From positions 1 to 17,616 of the forward strand of contig CANRHJ010000022.1 of assembly GCA_947630355.1 (NCBI GenBank): 17,616 nucleotides of DNA, written 5' to 3'. Below, piece by piece: positions 1-7,431 of the stretch. The notes beneath the pieces are model-generated. The model did no database searches, was not told the origin of the DNA, and saw only the letters and a list, made by a program, of their open reading frames with translations. The stretch's first letter is position 1; every line of letters starts with the position of its first letter. The stretch comes from Candidatus Gastranaerophilales bacterium (GTDB lineage Bacteria > Cyanobacteriota > Vampirovibrionia > Gastranaerophilales > Gastranaerophilaceae). The position numbers and the translations under genes were made by a program.

Positions 1-397
1 GGATTTTTTCGGGATTGAGTATGGGTTTATTCATGTTTACTTTTATTTTGCCGTCATCAGTCAGTTTCGGAATAATAATTCCTGCTTTTGTTTCAACGGA
101 AAATTCTTTCTTTTTTATAATTCCTTTTTCCCAAACATATTTAGCGAAGCATCTCATGCCGTTTCCGCACATTTGTGCGACAGTTCCGTCGGAGTTATGG
201 AAAATCCAGCCTATATCAGCAATCTCCGATTGTGGATTGATAATTATTAATCCGTCCGCGCCGATTGAAAAATGACGGTCACATAATTTTTTTGCCAAAT
301 CAGATGCATTTTCCCCTGATTTTATATATTCTTCATAATCTAATATTATAAAGTCATTTCCCAGACCGTTCATTTTCGTAAAATTTATATTAGTCAT
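1..397 (-). CDS. dapF: Diaminopimelate epimerase, N-terminal part (cut by window edge)
   Basis: Converts LL- to meso-diaminopimelate in the cytoplasm, the penultimate step of the DAP/lysine pathway that feeds peptidoglycan synthesis. Translating the minus strand from the ATG at 397-395 gives about 132 residues that start with the family hallmark FTKMNGLGNDFI (residues 6-17). The catalytic-cysteine motif QMCGNGMRC follows, with the first catalytic cysteine at about C77. A second catalytic cysteine is expected in the half lying beyond the left edge, so this is a window truncation and not a broken gene. The start overlaps the stop of the upstream GHL10-like gene in an 8-base ATGACTAA overlap, which suggests translational coupling in one operon. 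The identification rests on these two motifs and is very firm. Confidence 0.96.
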   Translation of the reverse strand, partial: MTNINFTKMNGLGNDFIILDYEEYIKSGENASDLAKKLCDRHFSIGADGLIIINPQSEIADIGWIFHNSDGTVAQMCGNGMRCFAKYVWEKGIIKKKEFSVETKAGIIIPKLTDDGKIKVNMNKPILNPEKI

Positions 398-2366
398 TAT
401 TTTTTCTCCGGCTTTTTTTTCTCTTTGATTTTTTATTCTTTTGAGGCTGAATTTCTTCCGAACTCTTAATTTTTGTATCGGGTCTGTCATAAGAATTGTT
501 ATAAATTCTGGTTTTCAAGGCATCAATGTATTCATCACTAAGATGTGCATAATCAAACAATATGGCACCTTTATAATGAAATTCTCTTGTTTTATGGATT
601 TGTATTAATAAATCATCAAAAGTACCACCCATAAAGGTTACAAATAAACCCGGGAAAATTTTTGTATAAACTCCGGTATTTCTTTTTACATCGTTTAATA
701 AAACGTTTGCCGTACTCTTATCTCCGGTAAGTATCAAGGGAGTAAGCCCGTCAACATAATTATTTATTGACCATTCCCGCCAATTTTGCATTTTTGTTGA
801 CAAAGATTTCCTTAAATCAGGGAAAATAACTGCCGTTAGCATTATATCATTAGGTTTTGTAAGTTTTTGAACGCTTTGGACAAAGCTCGATATTTTATTT
901 TGTCTGTATAATGACCATAATTCCCAATCGCCGGTTCCGTATTGAATTTCAACCGGATCAATTCCGTAGAGTCCTTTAAATTCGTTTCTGGCTGTTTGAG
1001 TGTATCCCCAATTTGTATTTGCATAATTGGAGTATGAAGGATCTACACTTTGCGGATATCTTATATAATCTAAATTTATTCCGTCCGGTTTATATTTTTC
1101 TATTATTTCTTTTAAAATACCGAGTAAATATGTTTGCACTTGAATATTAGCAGGGTCTAAGAAGTAACCGTTATGTTCCGATAAAGATATACTCGGATTT
1201 TGCAAATCATAATCAACCAATTTTTTGTTTGTCCACAACGGATATACCGTCAATACATGATTGGGATTATTTGAAGGTATCTCATTCCCTACGTAAAATG
1301 TCTCAAACCATATATGGATTTTCATTTTACGTTTATGTGCTTCTTTAATCCATATTTCAAGAGGATCAAACCCGACAAATTCTTCTTTCTGAGAAGTAAC
1401 TCCGCAATCACTCAGGTATTTACTGGGATAAATCGTTTTTCCGTGAAAGTATGTTTCAAGGAAAATATCAGTTATACCCGCATTATGTATTTTTTCTACG
1501 GTTTTTTCTATTTCATCGGGAGCATATTCTGTCGGACGCACCCATATTCCTTTCAATTCTCCGCTTATGTATGGTATCGTATTTTTTATTGCAGAGTTTA
1601 AAGAATTCATGGCATCTGTTATATATGTTTGAGTTTTTTCGGGTTTCTTTTCGGCTTTTTTTATACAAACTTCGGATTCTTCAATATATTCGTGCGCTTT
1701 TTTATCATTGTATGTTACATCAATTTGTTTGTAGTAATTTATAAGATTATTTACTTCGTTTAATTTGGCTTTGGCGGCAAACATAAGGCTTTCAGGAGTT
1801 AAATATACTCTTATTAATCCCGTAGAGTAATCTATATAAACTTTTGAACCGGGTTGAATATTGGATGTAATCCATTTTTTTGCTTGTCCGTGTCCCGAAA
1901 TAACGAAACCGTTTCTGGGGATTAGAGAATCTGCACCGTTTAAACGTACGGCCATATTATTCTCAACAATTACTTCCGTACCGAATTCATTTGTTCCTGT
2001 TCTTACTCCGTAAGCCGGAGTATATACTATTAATTGATTAGGACCTCTCAAACCGGGATAATATGATGCTGTTCCTTCAGCTTTTTTAGGATCTATCGCA
2101 TTATAATTTTTTTGTGCTTCACTGTATATAATTCCGTCAGGAATCACGGGGGCCGGCAGTACAGACATTATTGAGTAATTTAAAACTTTATCGTTTAACA
2201 TCGGAGCTGAAATCTGCTGTGTATCAACAGATTTTACGTTCTCAACCTTCGCATTATTAATGCTTGAACTTAAGTTATCCTTTATTGATAAAGGCTCCTG
2301 TTCTTGCGCTCTTGCAGGCATAATTATCGCTGTTAATATTATTAAAATCCCAATTAATCTTCTCAT
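390..2366 (-). CDS. Secreted family-10-like glycoside hydrolase (GHL10/DUF187 type)
   Basis: Probable exported glycan hydrolase of 658 residues; the substrate is unknown. Residues 1-20 look like a cleavable signal peptide (RR, a hydrophobic run, then ARA before Q21). Residues about 85-200 form a domain with TPAYGVRTGTNEFGTEVIV and NGFVISGHG, seen N-terminal to hydrolase domains in cyanobacteria-related proteins (recalled). Residues about 200-265 are helical and linker-like. The barrel domain starts near W275 (GIWVRPTEYAP) and carries DGINLDYIRYP at 428-438, the typical GHL10 strand. The tail after about 635 is extremely Lys/Arg rich, which could bind anionic wall polymers (inference). No Shine-Dalgarno is visible before the ATG, but the signal peptide supports this start. 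It overlaps dapF downstream, so a link with peptidoglycan supply or turnover is plausible. Family membership is fairly sure; the activity is not. Confidence 0.85.
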   Translation of the reverse strand: MRRLIGILIILTAIIMPARAQEQEPLSIKDNLSSSINNAKVENVKSVDTQQISAPMLNDKVLNYSIMSVLPAPVIPDGIIYSEAQKNYNAIDPKKAEGTASYYPGLRGPNQLIVYTPAYGVRTGTNEFGTEVIVENNMAVRLNGADSLIPRNGFVISGHGQAKKWITSNIQPGSKVYIDYSTGLIRVYLTPESLMFAAKAKLNEVNNLINYYKQIDVTYNDKKAHEYIEESEVCIKKAEKKPEKTQTYITDAMNSLNSAIKNTIPYISGELKGIWVRPTEYAPDEIEKTVEKIHNAGITDIFLETYFHGKTIYPSKYLSDCGVTSQKEEFVGFDPLEIWIKEAHKRKMKIHIWFETFYVGNEIPSNNPNHVLTVYPLWTNKKLVDYDLQNPSISLSEHNGYFLDPANIQVQTYLLGILKEIIEKYKPDGINLDYIRYPQSVDPSYSNYANTNWGYTQTARNEFKGLYGIDPVEIQYGTGDWELWSLYRQNKISSFVQSVQKLTKPNDIMLTAVIFPDLRKSLSTKMQNWREWSINNYVDGLTPLILTGDKSTANVLLNDVKRNTGVYTKIFPGLFVTFMGGTFDDLLIQIHKTREFHYKGAILFDYAHLSDEYIDALKTRIYNNSYDRPDTKIKSSEEIQPQKNKKSKRKKSRRKNND

Positions 2367-2488
2367 AGCTTATATCATATTAAAAAACATTTATTTTGTT
2401 AATAGTTTTTTTTTACATAATTAAAAAAATATTAATTATCACTTTTTAATAACGTTTTTATATTATCATTAAATTAAGGAGATAAAAT
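2367..2488. promoter_or_regulatory. Divergent promoter region between the GHL10-like gene and the DnaJ gene
   Basis: This is a 122-base, very AT-rich spacer between head-to-head genes. On the plus strand TATTAT at 2461-2466 is a plausible -10, and a clear Shine-Dalgarno AAGGAG (2476-2481) precedes the DnaJ ATG. The minus-strand gene has no recognisable Shine-Dalgarno. No CIRCE heat-shock operator (TTAGCACTC inverted repeat) is present, although one might be expected before a dnaJ gene. Confidence 0.4.
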
Positions 2489-3523
2489 ATGGAATATAAA
2501 GATTACTATAAAATATTAGGAGTGGAAAGAGATGCAACTGAAGCTAAAATCAAATCGGCATACAGAAAATTAGCAAGGCAGTACCATCCGGACGTTAATA
2601 AATCTCCCGATGCCGTGAATAAATTTAAAGATATAAATGAGGCTTATGAAGTATTATCGGATAAAGAAAAGAAATCAAGATATGACAGTTTAGGTGCAAA
2701 TTGGCAGCAAGGCGCTAATTTTACGCCCCCGCCCGGATTTGAAGGCTTTAATTTTAATCAGGGAGGTTTTAGTCAAGGTTTCTCTAATATGGGTGATTTC
2801 TCCGATTTTTTCAGTTCCATATTCGGAGATTTAATGGGCGGACGTTCTCAAAGTACGAGAAGGTCATCTAAATCTTCGCGTGCATTTGATTATGATGATT
2901 TATTTTCAGGTGGTAATACATCCAAATCATACAGACAACCCGAAAAAAATGTTAATCTTGATATAACACAGGATTTAAATGTCACTGCTAAAGATTTATT
3001 TATGGATAAATCGATTAATGTAAAAATGAATACAGTGGAAAAATGCACAAAATGTTCAGGTGCGGGAAGTATGTGCTCAGAATGCGGCGGAACAGGCATT
3101 GTTACAAAAACCAGAACTCTTTCCGTTAAATTGCCTAAAGGTGTTAAAGAAGGTCAAAAAATAAGACTGAAAGGTGAAGGAAAAACAGATGAGTACGGCA
3201 GAAAAGGTGATTTGTATTTTATTATAAAATTTAAGGATTCCCAGTATTCAACGGATGGTGAAAATTTGACTAAAACTATAGAAATTACGCCATCAGAAGC
3301 GGTACTCGGATGTAAGAAAGATATATCAACCCTGCACGGTATTATAAATATTAAAATTCCGCCAATGACAAGAACAGGAAAGATATTGCGTTTAAAAGAA
3401 CTCGGTTTGCCGAAGAAATCAGGAGGTTTCGGTTTCCTTAACGTTAAAATTTCCGTTAATATTCCTGTATCTGTTTCGGATAAACAAAAAGAACTATATA
3501 AAAAATTATCCGAACTTGAGTAA
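2489..3523 (+). CDS. DnaJ-family co-chaperone with a reduced zinc-finger region
   Basis: J-domain co-chaperone of 344 residues that should stimulate the ATPase of DnaK in the cytoplasm. Residues 1-68 are a canonical J domain with the HPD motif at 33-35. Residues about 69-120 form a Gly/Phe-rich linker and about 120-160 a Ser/Arg-rich low-complexity stretch. The C-terminal substrate-binding domains follow, including VKLPKGVKEGQKIRLKGEG and IKIPPMTRTGKILRLKELG. Only two CxxCxGxG repeats exist (C186-G193 and C196-G203), against four in classical DnaJ. They are separated by two residues, so at most one zinc site can form. It is therefore intermediate between DnaJ and zinc-free CbpA. The start is supported by AAGGAG seven bases upstream. 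No dnaK or grpE lies nearby, so it is probably a secondary DnaJ. Confidence 0.92.
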   Translation: MEYKDYYKILGVERDATEAKIKSAYRKLARQYHPDVNKSPDAVNKFKDINEAYEVLSDKEKKSRYDSLGANWQQGANFTPPPGFEGFNFNQGGFSQGFSNMGDFSDFFSSIFGDLMGGRSQSTRRSSKSSRAFDYDDLFSGGNTSKSYRQPEKNVNLDITQDLNVTAKDLFMDKSINVKMNTVEKCTKCSGAGSMCSECGGTGIVTKTRTLSVKLPKGVKEGQKIRLKGEGKTDEYGRKGDLYFIIKFKDSQYSTDGENLTKTIEITPSEAVLGCKKDISTLHGIINIKIPPMTRTGKILRLKELGLPKKSGGFGFLNVKISVNIPVSVSDKQKELYKKLSELE

Positions 3524-3537
3524 ACCTCAGGGTGTAA

Positions 3538-4158
3538 TTATGTGAAGATATTTATTTTTTTACCGGTATGTAATTCGTTTTGTTTTATTAATTTATCATA
3601 ATTATCTTCGGTAAGAACCAAACAGAAATCATAGTCAAAATCAGCTTGGACAAATCCGCATTTTTTCGTGTAAAAATCAATGGCATCACCTCTGTATGCA
3701 GGAACGGAAATAAAGGGATTATGCCTTTTTTGAGCTATTCCTGCCAAGAAAGCCAGCATTGATTCGCCTATATATTTTACATTTCTGTTTTTTTCCTTCT
3801 CGTATGAAAACTTCGGGCAGGTCTCTATAAAAAACAAAGCCTTTTGATTTAATCTTCCTTCACAGTTCGCATCCATATAGCCCAGACAATTTTTGTTTTC
3901 ATCTTCCAGGATGTAAATTTCTTCGTTCGGATGCCATCCTTCCATCATGCTTATCCAAAAATATGAAGATTTTGCAGGATTATTCCATAATTCATAATTT
4001 TGTTTTGAGGGTTTTAGAAAAAAATCACAATCTTCCCTATTGGAATTATCCAGCATATACATATTACATTGATAAGGTTTTTTATCTTTTAATATATTAC
4101 AATTGCCAATTAATGTTTTCTTAAATGATAAGTTTGGTTTTTGCAGGTTTATTTTCAT
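3538..4158 (-). CDS. GNAT-like acetyltransferase with N-terminal SFK motif
   Basis: Putative N-acetyltransferase of 206 residues; the substrate is unknown. The middle and C-terminal parts match a degenerate GNAT fold: strands ending in EEIYILEDENKNCLGYMDA, then a likely acetyl-CoA segment VKYIGESMLAFL. The typical end motif AIDFYTKKCGF comes near the C terminus. The N terminus reads MKINLQKPNLSFKKT, with the PNLSFK motif similar to the one in the 5395 protein. The reading frame stays open upstream to a TTG at 4197, but that start would overlap the divergent promoter at 4211 and has no Shine-Dalgarno, so the ATG at 4158 is preferred. Its stop lies 14 bases from the convergent DnaJ gene with no clear terminator between them. 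The GNAT call is moderate; the frame itself is convincing. Confidence 0.65.
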   Translation of the reverse strand: MKINLQKPNLSFKKTLIGNCNILKDKKPYQCNMYMLDNSNREDCDFFLKPSKQNYELWNNPAKSSYFWISMMEGWHPNEEIYILEDENKNCLGYMDANCEGRLNQKALFFIETCPKFSYEKEKNRNVKYIGESMLAFLAGIAQKRHNPFISVPAYRGDAIDFYTKKCGFVQADFDYDFCLVLTEDNYDKLIKQNELHTGKKINIFT

Positions 4159-4210
4159 ATTGTTATTAAAACTCGTAAAAAATTTAGTTGCCTGCAAATT
4201 TATTCTGATA

Positions 4211-4219
4211 TGATATACT
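4211..4219 (+). promoter_or_regulatory. Extended -10 promoter for the MBL-fold hydrolase gene
   Basis: TGATATACT matches the extended -10 form TGnTATAAT with one mismatch, 28 bases before the ATG at 4248. GAGGG at 4239-4243 is the ribosome binding site. A TTGCCT at 4188-4193 could be a poor -35 but lies 20 bases away, so the extended -10 probably carries recognition. Confidence 0.5.
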
Positions 4220-4247
4220 TAGAATATAATTATTTTATGAGGGAAAA

Positions 4248-4886
4248 ATGGATATAAAAATATTTCAAACCGGACCTATGTTTGTAAATACCTATGTGTT
4301 AACCGACGAGGAAACAAAAGAAGCCGCTATTATAGACTTGGGCGGTTTTGTATATATTATAAAACGTGAACTGGATAAAAGAGATTATAATATTAAGTTC
4401 ATATTAAACACACATGCACATTTTGACCATATTTTAGGTGAATATGAACTTCAACAATATGATGGTAATGTGCCGATATATATCCACGAAGCGGATATGT
4501 ATCATATTAATAATATAAACAACGAATTAAAATTATATAACTTGAATATTACGGTTGATAAAAAGCTGGAAAATATTAATTATTTGGATGAAAATAGCGA
4601 ATTATATGTAGGGAATAATCGAATAAAAGTTTTGTATACACCCGGACACTCAAAAGGGAGTGTTTCTTATTATATTGACGGATATGTATTTACGGGTGAT
4701 GCACTCTTTTCACGGAATATAGGCAGAACCGATTTATATGAAGGTAATTATGAAGAATTAATTACATCAATCAAGAATAAACTCTTAACATTACCGGAAG
4801 ATACAATTGTATTTCCCGGACACGGGCCATCAACCTCAATAAAAGAAGAGAAGCAGGAAAATCCCTATTTAATTCAGCCCGATTAA
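4248..4886 (+). CDS. MBL-fold hydrolase, hydroxyacylglutathione-hydrolase-like (GloB/YcbL type)
   Basis: Zinc-dependent metallo-beta-lactamase-fold thioesterase-like enzyme of 212 residues in the cytoplasm. All metal ligands are visible: the THAHFDH motif with H56, H58, D60 and H61, then H134 in the PGHSKGS motif, D151 in FTGDALF and H192 in FPGHGPST. The length and the GDALFSRNIGRTDL motif match the short single-domain glyoxalase-II-like group (E. coli YcbL type), which lacks the C-terminal substrate-binding domain of true GloB. A small thioester or glyoxal-derived conjugate is therefore likely, but the real substrate cannot be told. It has its own promoter and appears monocistronic, divergent from the GNAT-like gene. 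The last bases overlap a possible micro-ORF on the other strand. Confidence 0.9.
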   Translation: MDIKIFQTGPMFVNTYVLTDEETKEAAIIDLGGFVYIIKRELDKRDYNIKFILNTHAHFDHILGEYELQQYDGNVPIYIHEADMYHINNINNELKLYNLNITVDKKLENINYLDENSELYVGNNRIKVLYTPGHSKGSVSYYIDGYVFTGDALFSRNIGRTDLYEGNYEELITSIKNKLLTLPEDTIVFPGHGPSTSIKEEKQENPYLIQPD

Positions 4887-4961
4887 ATTTGCGCCCGTCC
4901 AACGCTGGTGTTGTGTATAAACCGCAATACCGCTGCTGTTTAATTCAAAACGTTTTATCAT
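4869..4961 (-). CDS. Possible 30-residue micro-ORF (second of an overlapping pair)
   Basis: The ATG at 4961-4959 overlaps the TGA of the upstream micro-ORF in an ATGA arrangement, and the frame runs 30 codons, ending inside the MBL gene. The peptide starts MIKRFELNSSGIAVYTQ and has a protein-like composition unlike random AT-rich DNA (Trp, Gly, Arg, Gln). It could be a real coupled small protein, or the decayed end of a larger gene. I do not recognise it. Confidence 0.25.
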   Translation of the reverse strand: MIKRFELNSSGIAVYTQHQRWTGANLIGLN

Positions 4962-5086
4962 ACATATTCAACGGAAGCTGAAAAATTCGGATTAATATAA
5001 TCATTTAACCCTTTTATAACTTCATCAGTGAGCATGAATAAAAAGTTAGAAATGTTTTGAGAAAGAGTTGTGTTTAATTCGTTCAT
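4958..5086 (-). CDS. Possible 42-residue small protein
   Basis: The ATG at 5086-5084 is preceded on the minus strand by AAAGGAT at Shine-Dalgarno distance. A TTGATT-16-TATTAA promoter-like pair lies further upstream, between about 5110 and 5140. The peptide begins MNELNTTLSQNISNFLFML and is amphipathic with no clear signal peptide. It sits in an otherwise gene-free gap and overlaps the next micro-ORF by four bases. I do not recognise the family. It may be a short real gene or a remnant. Confidence 0.35.
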   Translation of the reverse strand: MNELNTTLSQNISNFLFMLTDEVIKGLNDYINPNFSASVEYV

Positions 5087-5394
5087 AAATATCCTTTGTT
5101 GTGTTCATTTTAATAATTTGGAATTTCTTAAAATCAATTATTAATTTGATTTATTAAAAAAACATACTTCCAACTATCTATGCTATATATAACGGTATTT
5201 TTTCTAAAAAACTTTAGTAATTTATAAACATATTTAATATTTGTTTACAAAAGAACTCATGCAAATGAATGAGATTTTTAAAAATTAATTTATAAGTATA
5301 AATATTATTTACATCAAAAGTATGATATTAAAAAAATGTAAATATGATAACCTAAATGTACTAATAATGAATGGAAAAAATAGAAAGGACTATT
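5087..5394. other. AT-rich noncoding gap before the SFKG-motif gene
   Basis: No convincing ORF or RNA gene is visible here. Poly-A/T tracts dominate. The only structured element is the inverted repeat listed separately at 5306-5344. TATGATA occurs twice (5321-5327 and 5343-5349); the second copy could be a -10 for the downstream gene. Confidence 0.5.
5306..5344. repeat. 9-bp inverted repeat, possible operator
   Basis: TATTTACAT (5306-5314) and ATGTAAATA (5336-5344) are perfect inverted copies 21 bases apart, about 50 bases before the start at 5395. They span a promoter-like area, so they could bind a dimeric regulator. In such AT-rich DNA chance is a real alternative. Confidence 0.3.
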
Positions 5395-5847
5395 ATGCAG
5401 ATAGGAAAAATAAGTTTACACACAGGTAAAACAGGAAAAACAACAAGTAATTTACAAACAAAGAATTTAACAACAAATCCGTTCGGAGTCAGCTTTAAAG
5501 GAAACGTAATACAAGCTGATGTATTTGAGAGTGCAGAGAAAAAGGGTATAACACAAAATATCGGAGAAAAGAGTAAACTGTTTGCTTCTGCAGTAGTCAG
5601 CGGAATCAATAATTTTAACGAATCATTCAAATCAAGAATGAATTCCATAGTATCATTCGGTAAGAAAATAACGACTAATGTATTTGATACCTTAGAAAGA
5701 ATAGGAAATACCGAAATTACAATAGATATGGAAAAGGTAAAGAATACAATATTCCCCAACAGACAATACAGTGTAAAACAATTGGCGAATAAATCGGTTG
5801 AAGATTTAAAGAGTATCTGGCAGGATTTAGAAACTGAATGTATATAA
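5395..5847 (+). CDS. Unknown protein with N-terminal SFKG motif
   Basis: A 150-residue protein of unknown function. The first 40 residues are polar and rich in Thr, Lys and Gly, ending in the motif NPFGVSFKGN (residues 28-37). The rest is probably helical, with IWQDLETECI at the C terminus. There is no signal peptide or membrane segment. The ATG at 5395 is chosen because AAAGGA stands six bases before it; an ATG eight codons earlier (5371) has no such site. A similar PxxLSFK motif appears near the start of the GNAT-like protein, and I recall comparable motifs in many Gastranaerophilales proteins, where their role is unknown. The HEAT-like gene follows 21 bases later and is probably cotranscribed. 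Confidence 0.75.
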   Translation: MQIGKISLHTGKTGKTTSNLQTKNLTTNPFGVSFKGNVIQADVFESAEKKGITQNIGEKSKLFASAVVSGINNFNESFKSRMNSIVSFGKKITTNVFDTLERIGNTEITIDMEKVKNTIFPNRQYSVKQLANKSVEDLKSIWQDLETECI

Positions 5848-5868
5848 TAATAAAAAGGGAGAAGATTA

Positions 5869-6237
5869 ATGGAAAGAATAGATAAAATAAAAAATATAAT
5901 ACAAGCTTTAGGCGAACATAAAGACAGCCAAGCTGCAATAGAATTATTAACTGAATTCGGTACCAATTCCGCAGAAGATGAAATAAGAGAATTGACCGCT
6001 CAAGCTTTAATCAAAAAAAATACTCATGAGTCATTAAGAGTTGTATTGATATCAAAGGGTAAGGGAATAAATGATTTAAGCGCAAGAGTTGCAATGACAT
6101 CCATTAATGAATTATTGTCGTTAAAAGATAAGACGGAAGCAATAAAAATATTGGATGATACAATAAAAATGCATTCGGATGAAGAAGTCAGAAATACGGC
6201 ACGTTCTGTAAGAGCTTTAATGACATTTGCATCATAG
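5869..6237 (+). CDS. Small HEAT-repeat-like protein
   Basis: A 122-residue all-helical protein with three HEAT-like units, seen in DEIRELTAQALIKK, NDLSARVAMTSINELL and EEVRNTARSVRALM. Such short helical repeats usually serve as protein-binding scaffolds; the partner is unknown. There is no signal peptide, so it is probably cytoplasmic. GGGAG ten bases upstream is the ribosome binding site. It forms a two-gene unit with the SFKG-motif gene and is followed by a strong terminator at 6254-6282, so the pair is a self-contained transcription unit. The partner protein encoded just upstream is the obvious candidate ligand (inference). Confidence 0.72.
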   Translation: MERIDKIKNIIQALGEHKDSQAAIELLTEFGTNSAEDEIRELTAQALIKKNTHESLRVVLISKGKGINDLSARVAMTSINELLSLKDKTEAIKILDDTIKMHSDEEVRNTARSVRALMTFAS

Positions 6238-6253
6238 TCTCAATAAAATATAT

Positions 6254-6282
6254 AAAAGGGCCTCCTGAGGAGGTCCTTTTTT
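6254..6282 (+). terminator. Rho-independent terminator after the SFKG/HEAT-like unit
   Basis: GGGCCTCC and GGAGGTCC pair over eight bases with one G-U wobble around a TGA loop. AAAA on the left and six T on the right complete it. It ends the two-gene unit just before the leuB promoter. Confidence 0.9.
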
Positions 6283-6285
6283 GTA

Positions 6286-6294
6286 TGATATAAT
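6286..6294 (+). promoter_or_regulatory. Consensus extended -10 promoter of leuB
   Basis: TGATATAAT is a perfect TGnTATAAT, directly after the terminator and 20 bases before the leuB ATG at 6314. The leader must be very short, and AAGGAG (about 6301-6306) supplies the ribosome binding site. The -35 position falls inside the terminator stem and has no consensus. This leaves no room for a leucine attenuator. Confidence 0.7.
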
Positions 6295-6313
6295 ATAAAA
6301 AAAGGAGACATTA

Positions 6314-7390
6314 ATGAATAAGTATAATATTGCGCTCTTAGCGGGTGACGGTACGGGAAAAGAAGTAACTGACGAGGCAGTAAAAGTATTAAAGGCAATC
6401 GGAAATAAGTATTCAACGGAATTTGATTTTCAGGAAGAGTTAATAGGCGGATGTGCTTATGATGAATATAAAACACCTTTGCCGGAAAAAACAATTAGGA
6501 CCGCAAAACAAGCAGATGCGGTTTTATTGGGAGCTGTCGGTGATTGGAAATATGATAAACTGCCGCCAGAGGTAAGACCCGAGCGTGCTTTATTGGGTAT
6601 AAGAAAAGAACTTAATTTATTTGCAAATTTAAGACCCGCCATCGTTTACCCCGAATTAACTTCAATTTCTCCCTTGAAAGAAGCAATAGTGTCCGATACA
6701 GATGTTATGATAGTGAGAGAACTTACGGGTGATGTTTATTTCGGTACGCCAAAAGGTATTGAGATAAGAAACAATGAAAAATATGCATATAATAATATGT
6801 GCTATTACGAGAGTGAGATAAGAAGAATTGCGCAAACAGCATTTAATGTTGCAAGGCAAAGAAATAAAAAAGTGTGTTCCGTTGATAAAGCAAATGTTCT
6901 TGATGTATCAAGATTATGGAGAGAAATAGTTACGGAAGTTTCGCAAGAATACAAAGATGTTGAACTTACATATATGTATGTTGACAATGCGGCTATGCAG
7001 TTAATAAGAAATCCGAAACAATTTGATGTTATTTTAACGGGCAATATATTCGGTGATATTCTATCGGATGAGGCTTCAATGTTAACGGGTTCACTGGGGT
7101 TATTACCGAGCGCATCATTATCTGACGGCAATCTTGCGCTCTATGAGCCTATTCATGGCAGTGCACCCGATTTAAAAGGTAAAAACACCGTTAATCCTAT
7201 TGCCGCAATTTTATCGGCAGGAATGATGCTAAAATATTCATTTAAACTTGATTACGCTTACGATGATATTGTAAATGCAGTCAGGAAAACATTAAGAGAC
7301 GGCTTCAGAACGGCTGATATAATGCAAAACGGAATGAAATTAACAGGCACATCTCAAATTGGCGATATTATAAGTCAAAATATTATCTAG
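6314..7390 (+). CDS. leuB: 3-isopropylmalate dehydrogenase
   Basis: Oxidises and decarboxylates 3-isopropylmalate with NAD in leucine synthesis. At 358 residues it has the normal family length. It carries GDGTGKEV (11-18), the family block GAVGDWKYDKLPPEVRPE followed by LLGIRKEL and LFANLRPA, and the substrate-site segments RELTGDVYFG and DKANVLDVSRLWR. The metal-binding aspartates lie in GNIFGDILSDEASMLTGSLG, and EPIHGSAPDLKGKN forms the NAD-side loop. The RPE...LL.IRK spacing favours LeuB over isocitrate or tartrate dehydrogenases. GDWKYD replaces the more usual GDPKWD, a mild variant. The start is supported by AAGGAG. leuA, leuC and leuD are not adjacent, and the promoter directly upstream suggests leuB is transcribed alone. 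Confidence 0.96.
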   Translation: MNKYNIALLAGDGTGKEVTDEAVKVLKAIGNKYSTEFDFQEELIGGCAYDEYKTPLPEKTIRTAKQADAVLLGAVGDWKYDKLPPEVRPERALLGIRKELNLFANLRPAIVYPELTSISPLKEAIVSDTDVMIVRELTGDVYFGTPKGIEIRNNEKYAYNNMCYYESEIRRIAQTAFNVARQRNKKVCSVDKANVLDVSRLWREIVTEVSQEYKDVELTYMYVDNAAMQLIRNPKQFDVILTGNIFGDILSDEASMLTGSLGLLPSASLSDGNLALYEPIHGSAPDLKGKNTVNPIAAILSAGMMLKYSFKLDYAYDDIVNAVRKTLRDGFRTADIMQNGMKLTGTSQIGDIISQNII

Positions 7391-7431
7391 TTTTTGAGTG
7401 GCAAATTTAAAAGTGCAACACCGGATTAGAT

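Noticed and set aside
15..275. 86-codon plus-strand open frame at the left edge
   Set aside because: The minus strand of the same stretch encodes an unmistakable DapF N terminus.
2367..2488. CIRCE/HrcA heat-shock operator before the DnaJ gene
   Set aside because: No TTAGCACTC-type inverted repeat could be found.
3524..3537. Bidirectional terminator between the DnaJ and GNAT-like genes
   Set aside because: Only three complementary bases (ACC/GGT) and no T-run are present.
4159..4197. N-terminal extension of the GNAT-like protein from a TTG start
   Set aside because: It has no ribosome binding site and runs into the divergent promoter area; the ATG at 4158 gives an N terminus matching the SFK-motif pattern.
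5361..5966. 201-codon open frame on the minus strand opposite the SFKG-motif gene
   Set aside because: It crosses two plus-strand genes with good ribosome sites and family-like products. Its own product is a hydrophobic, Phe/Ile-rich antisense translation with no motif.
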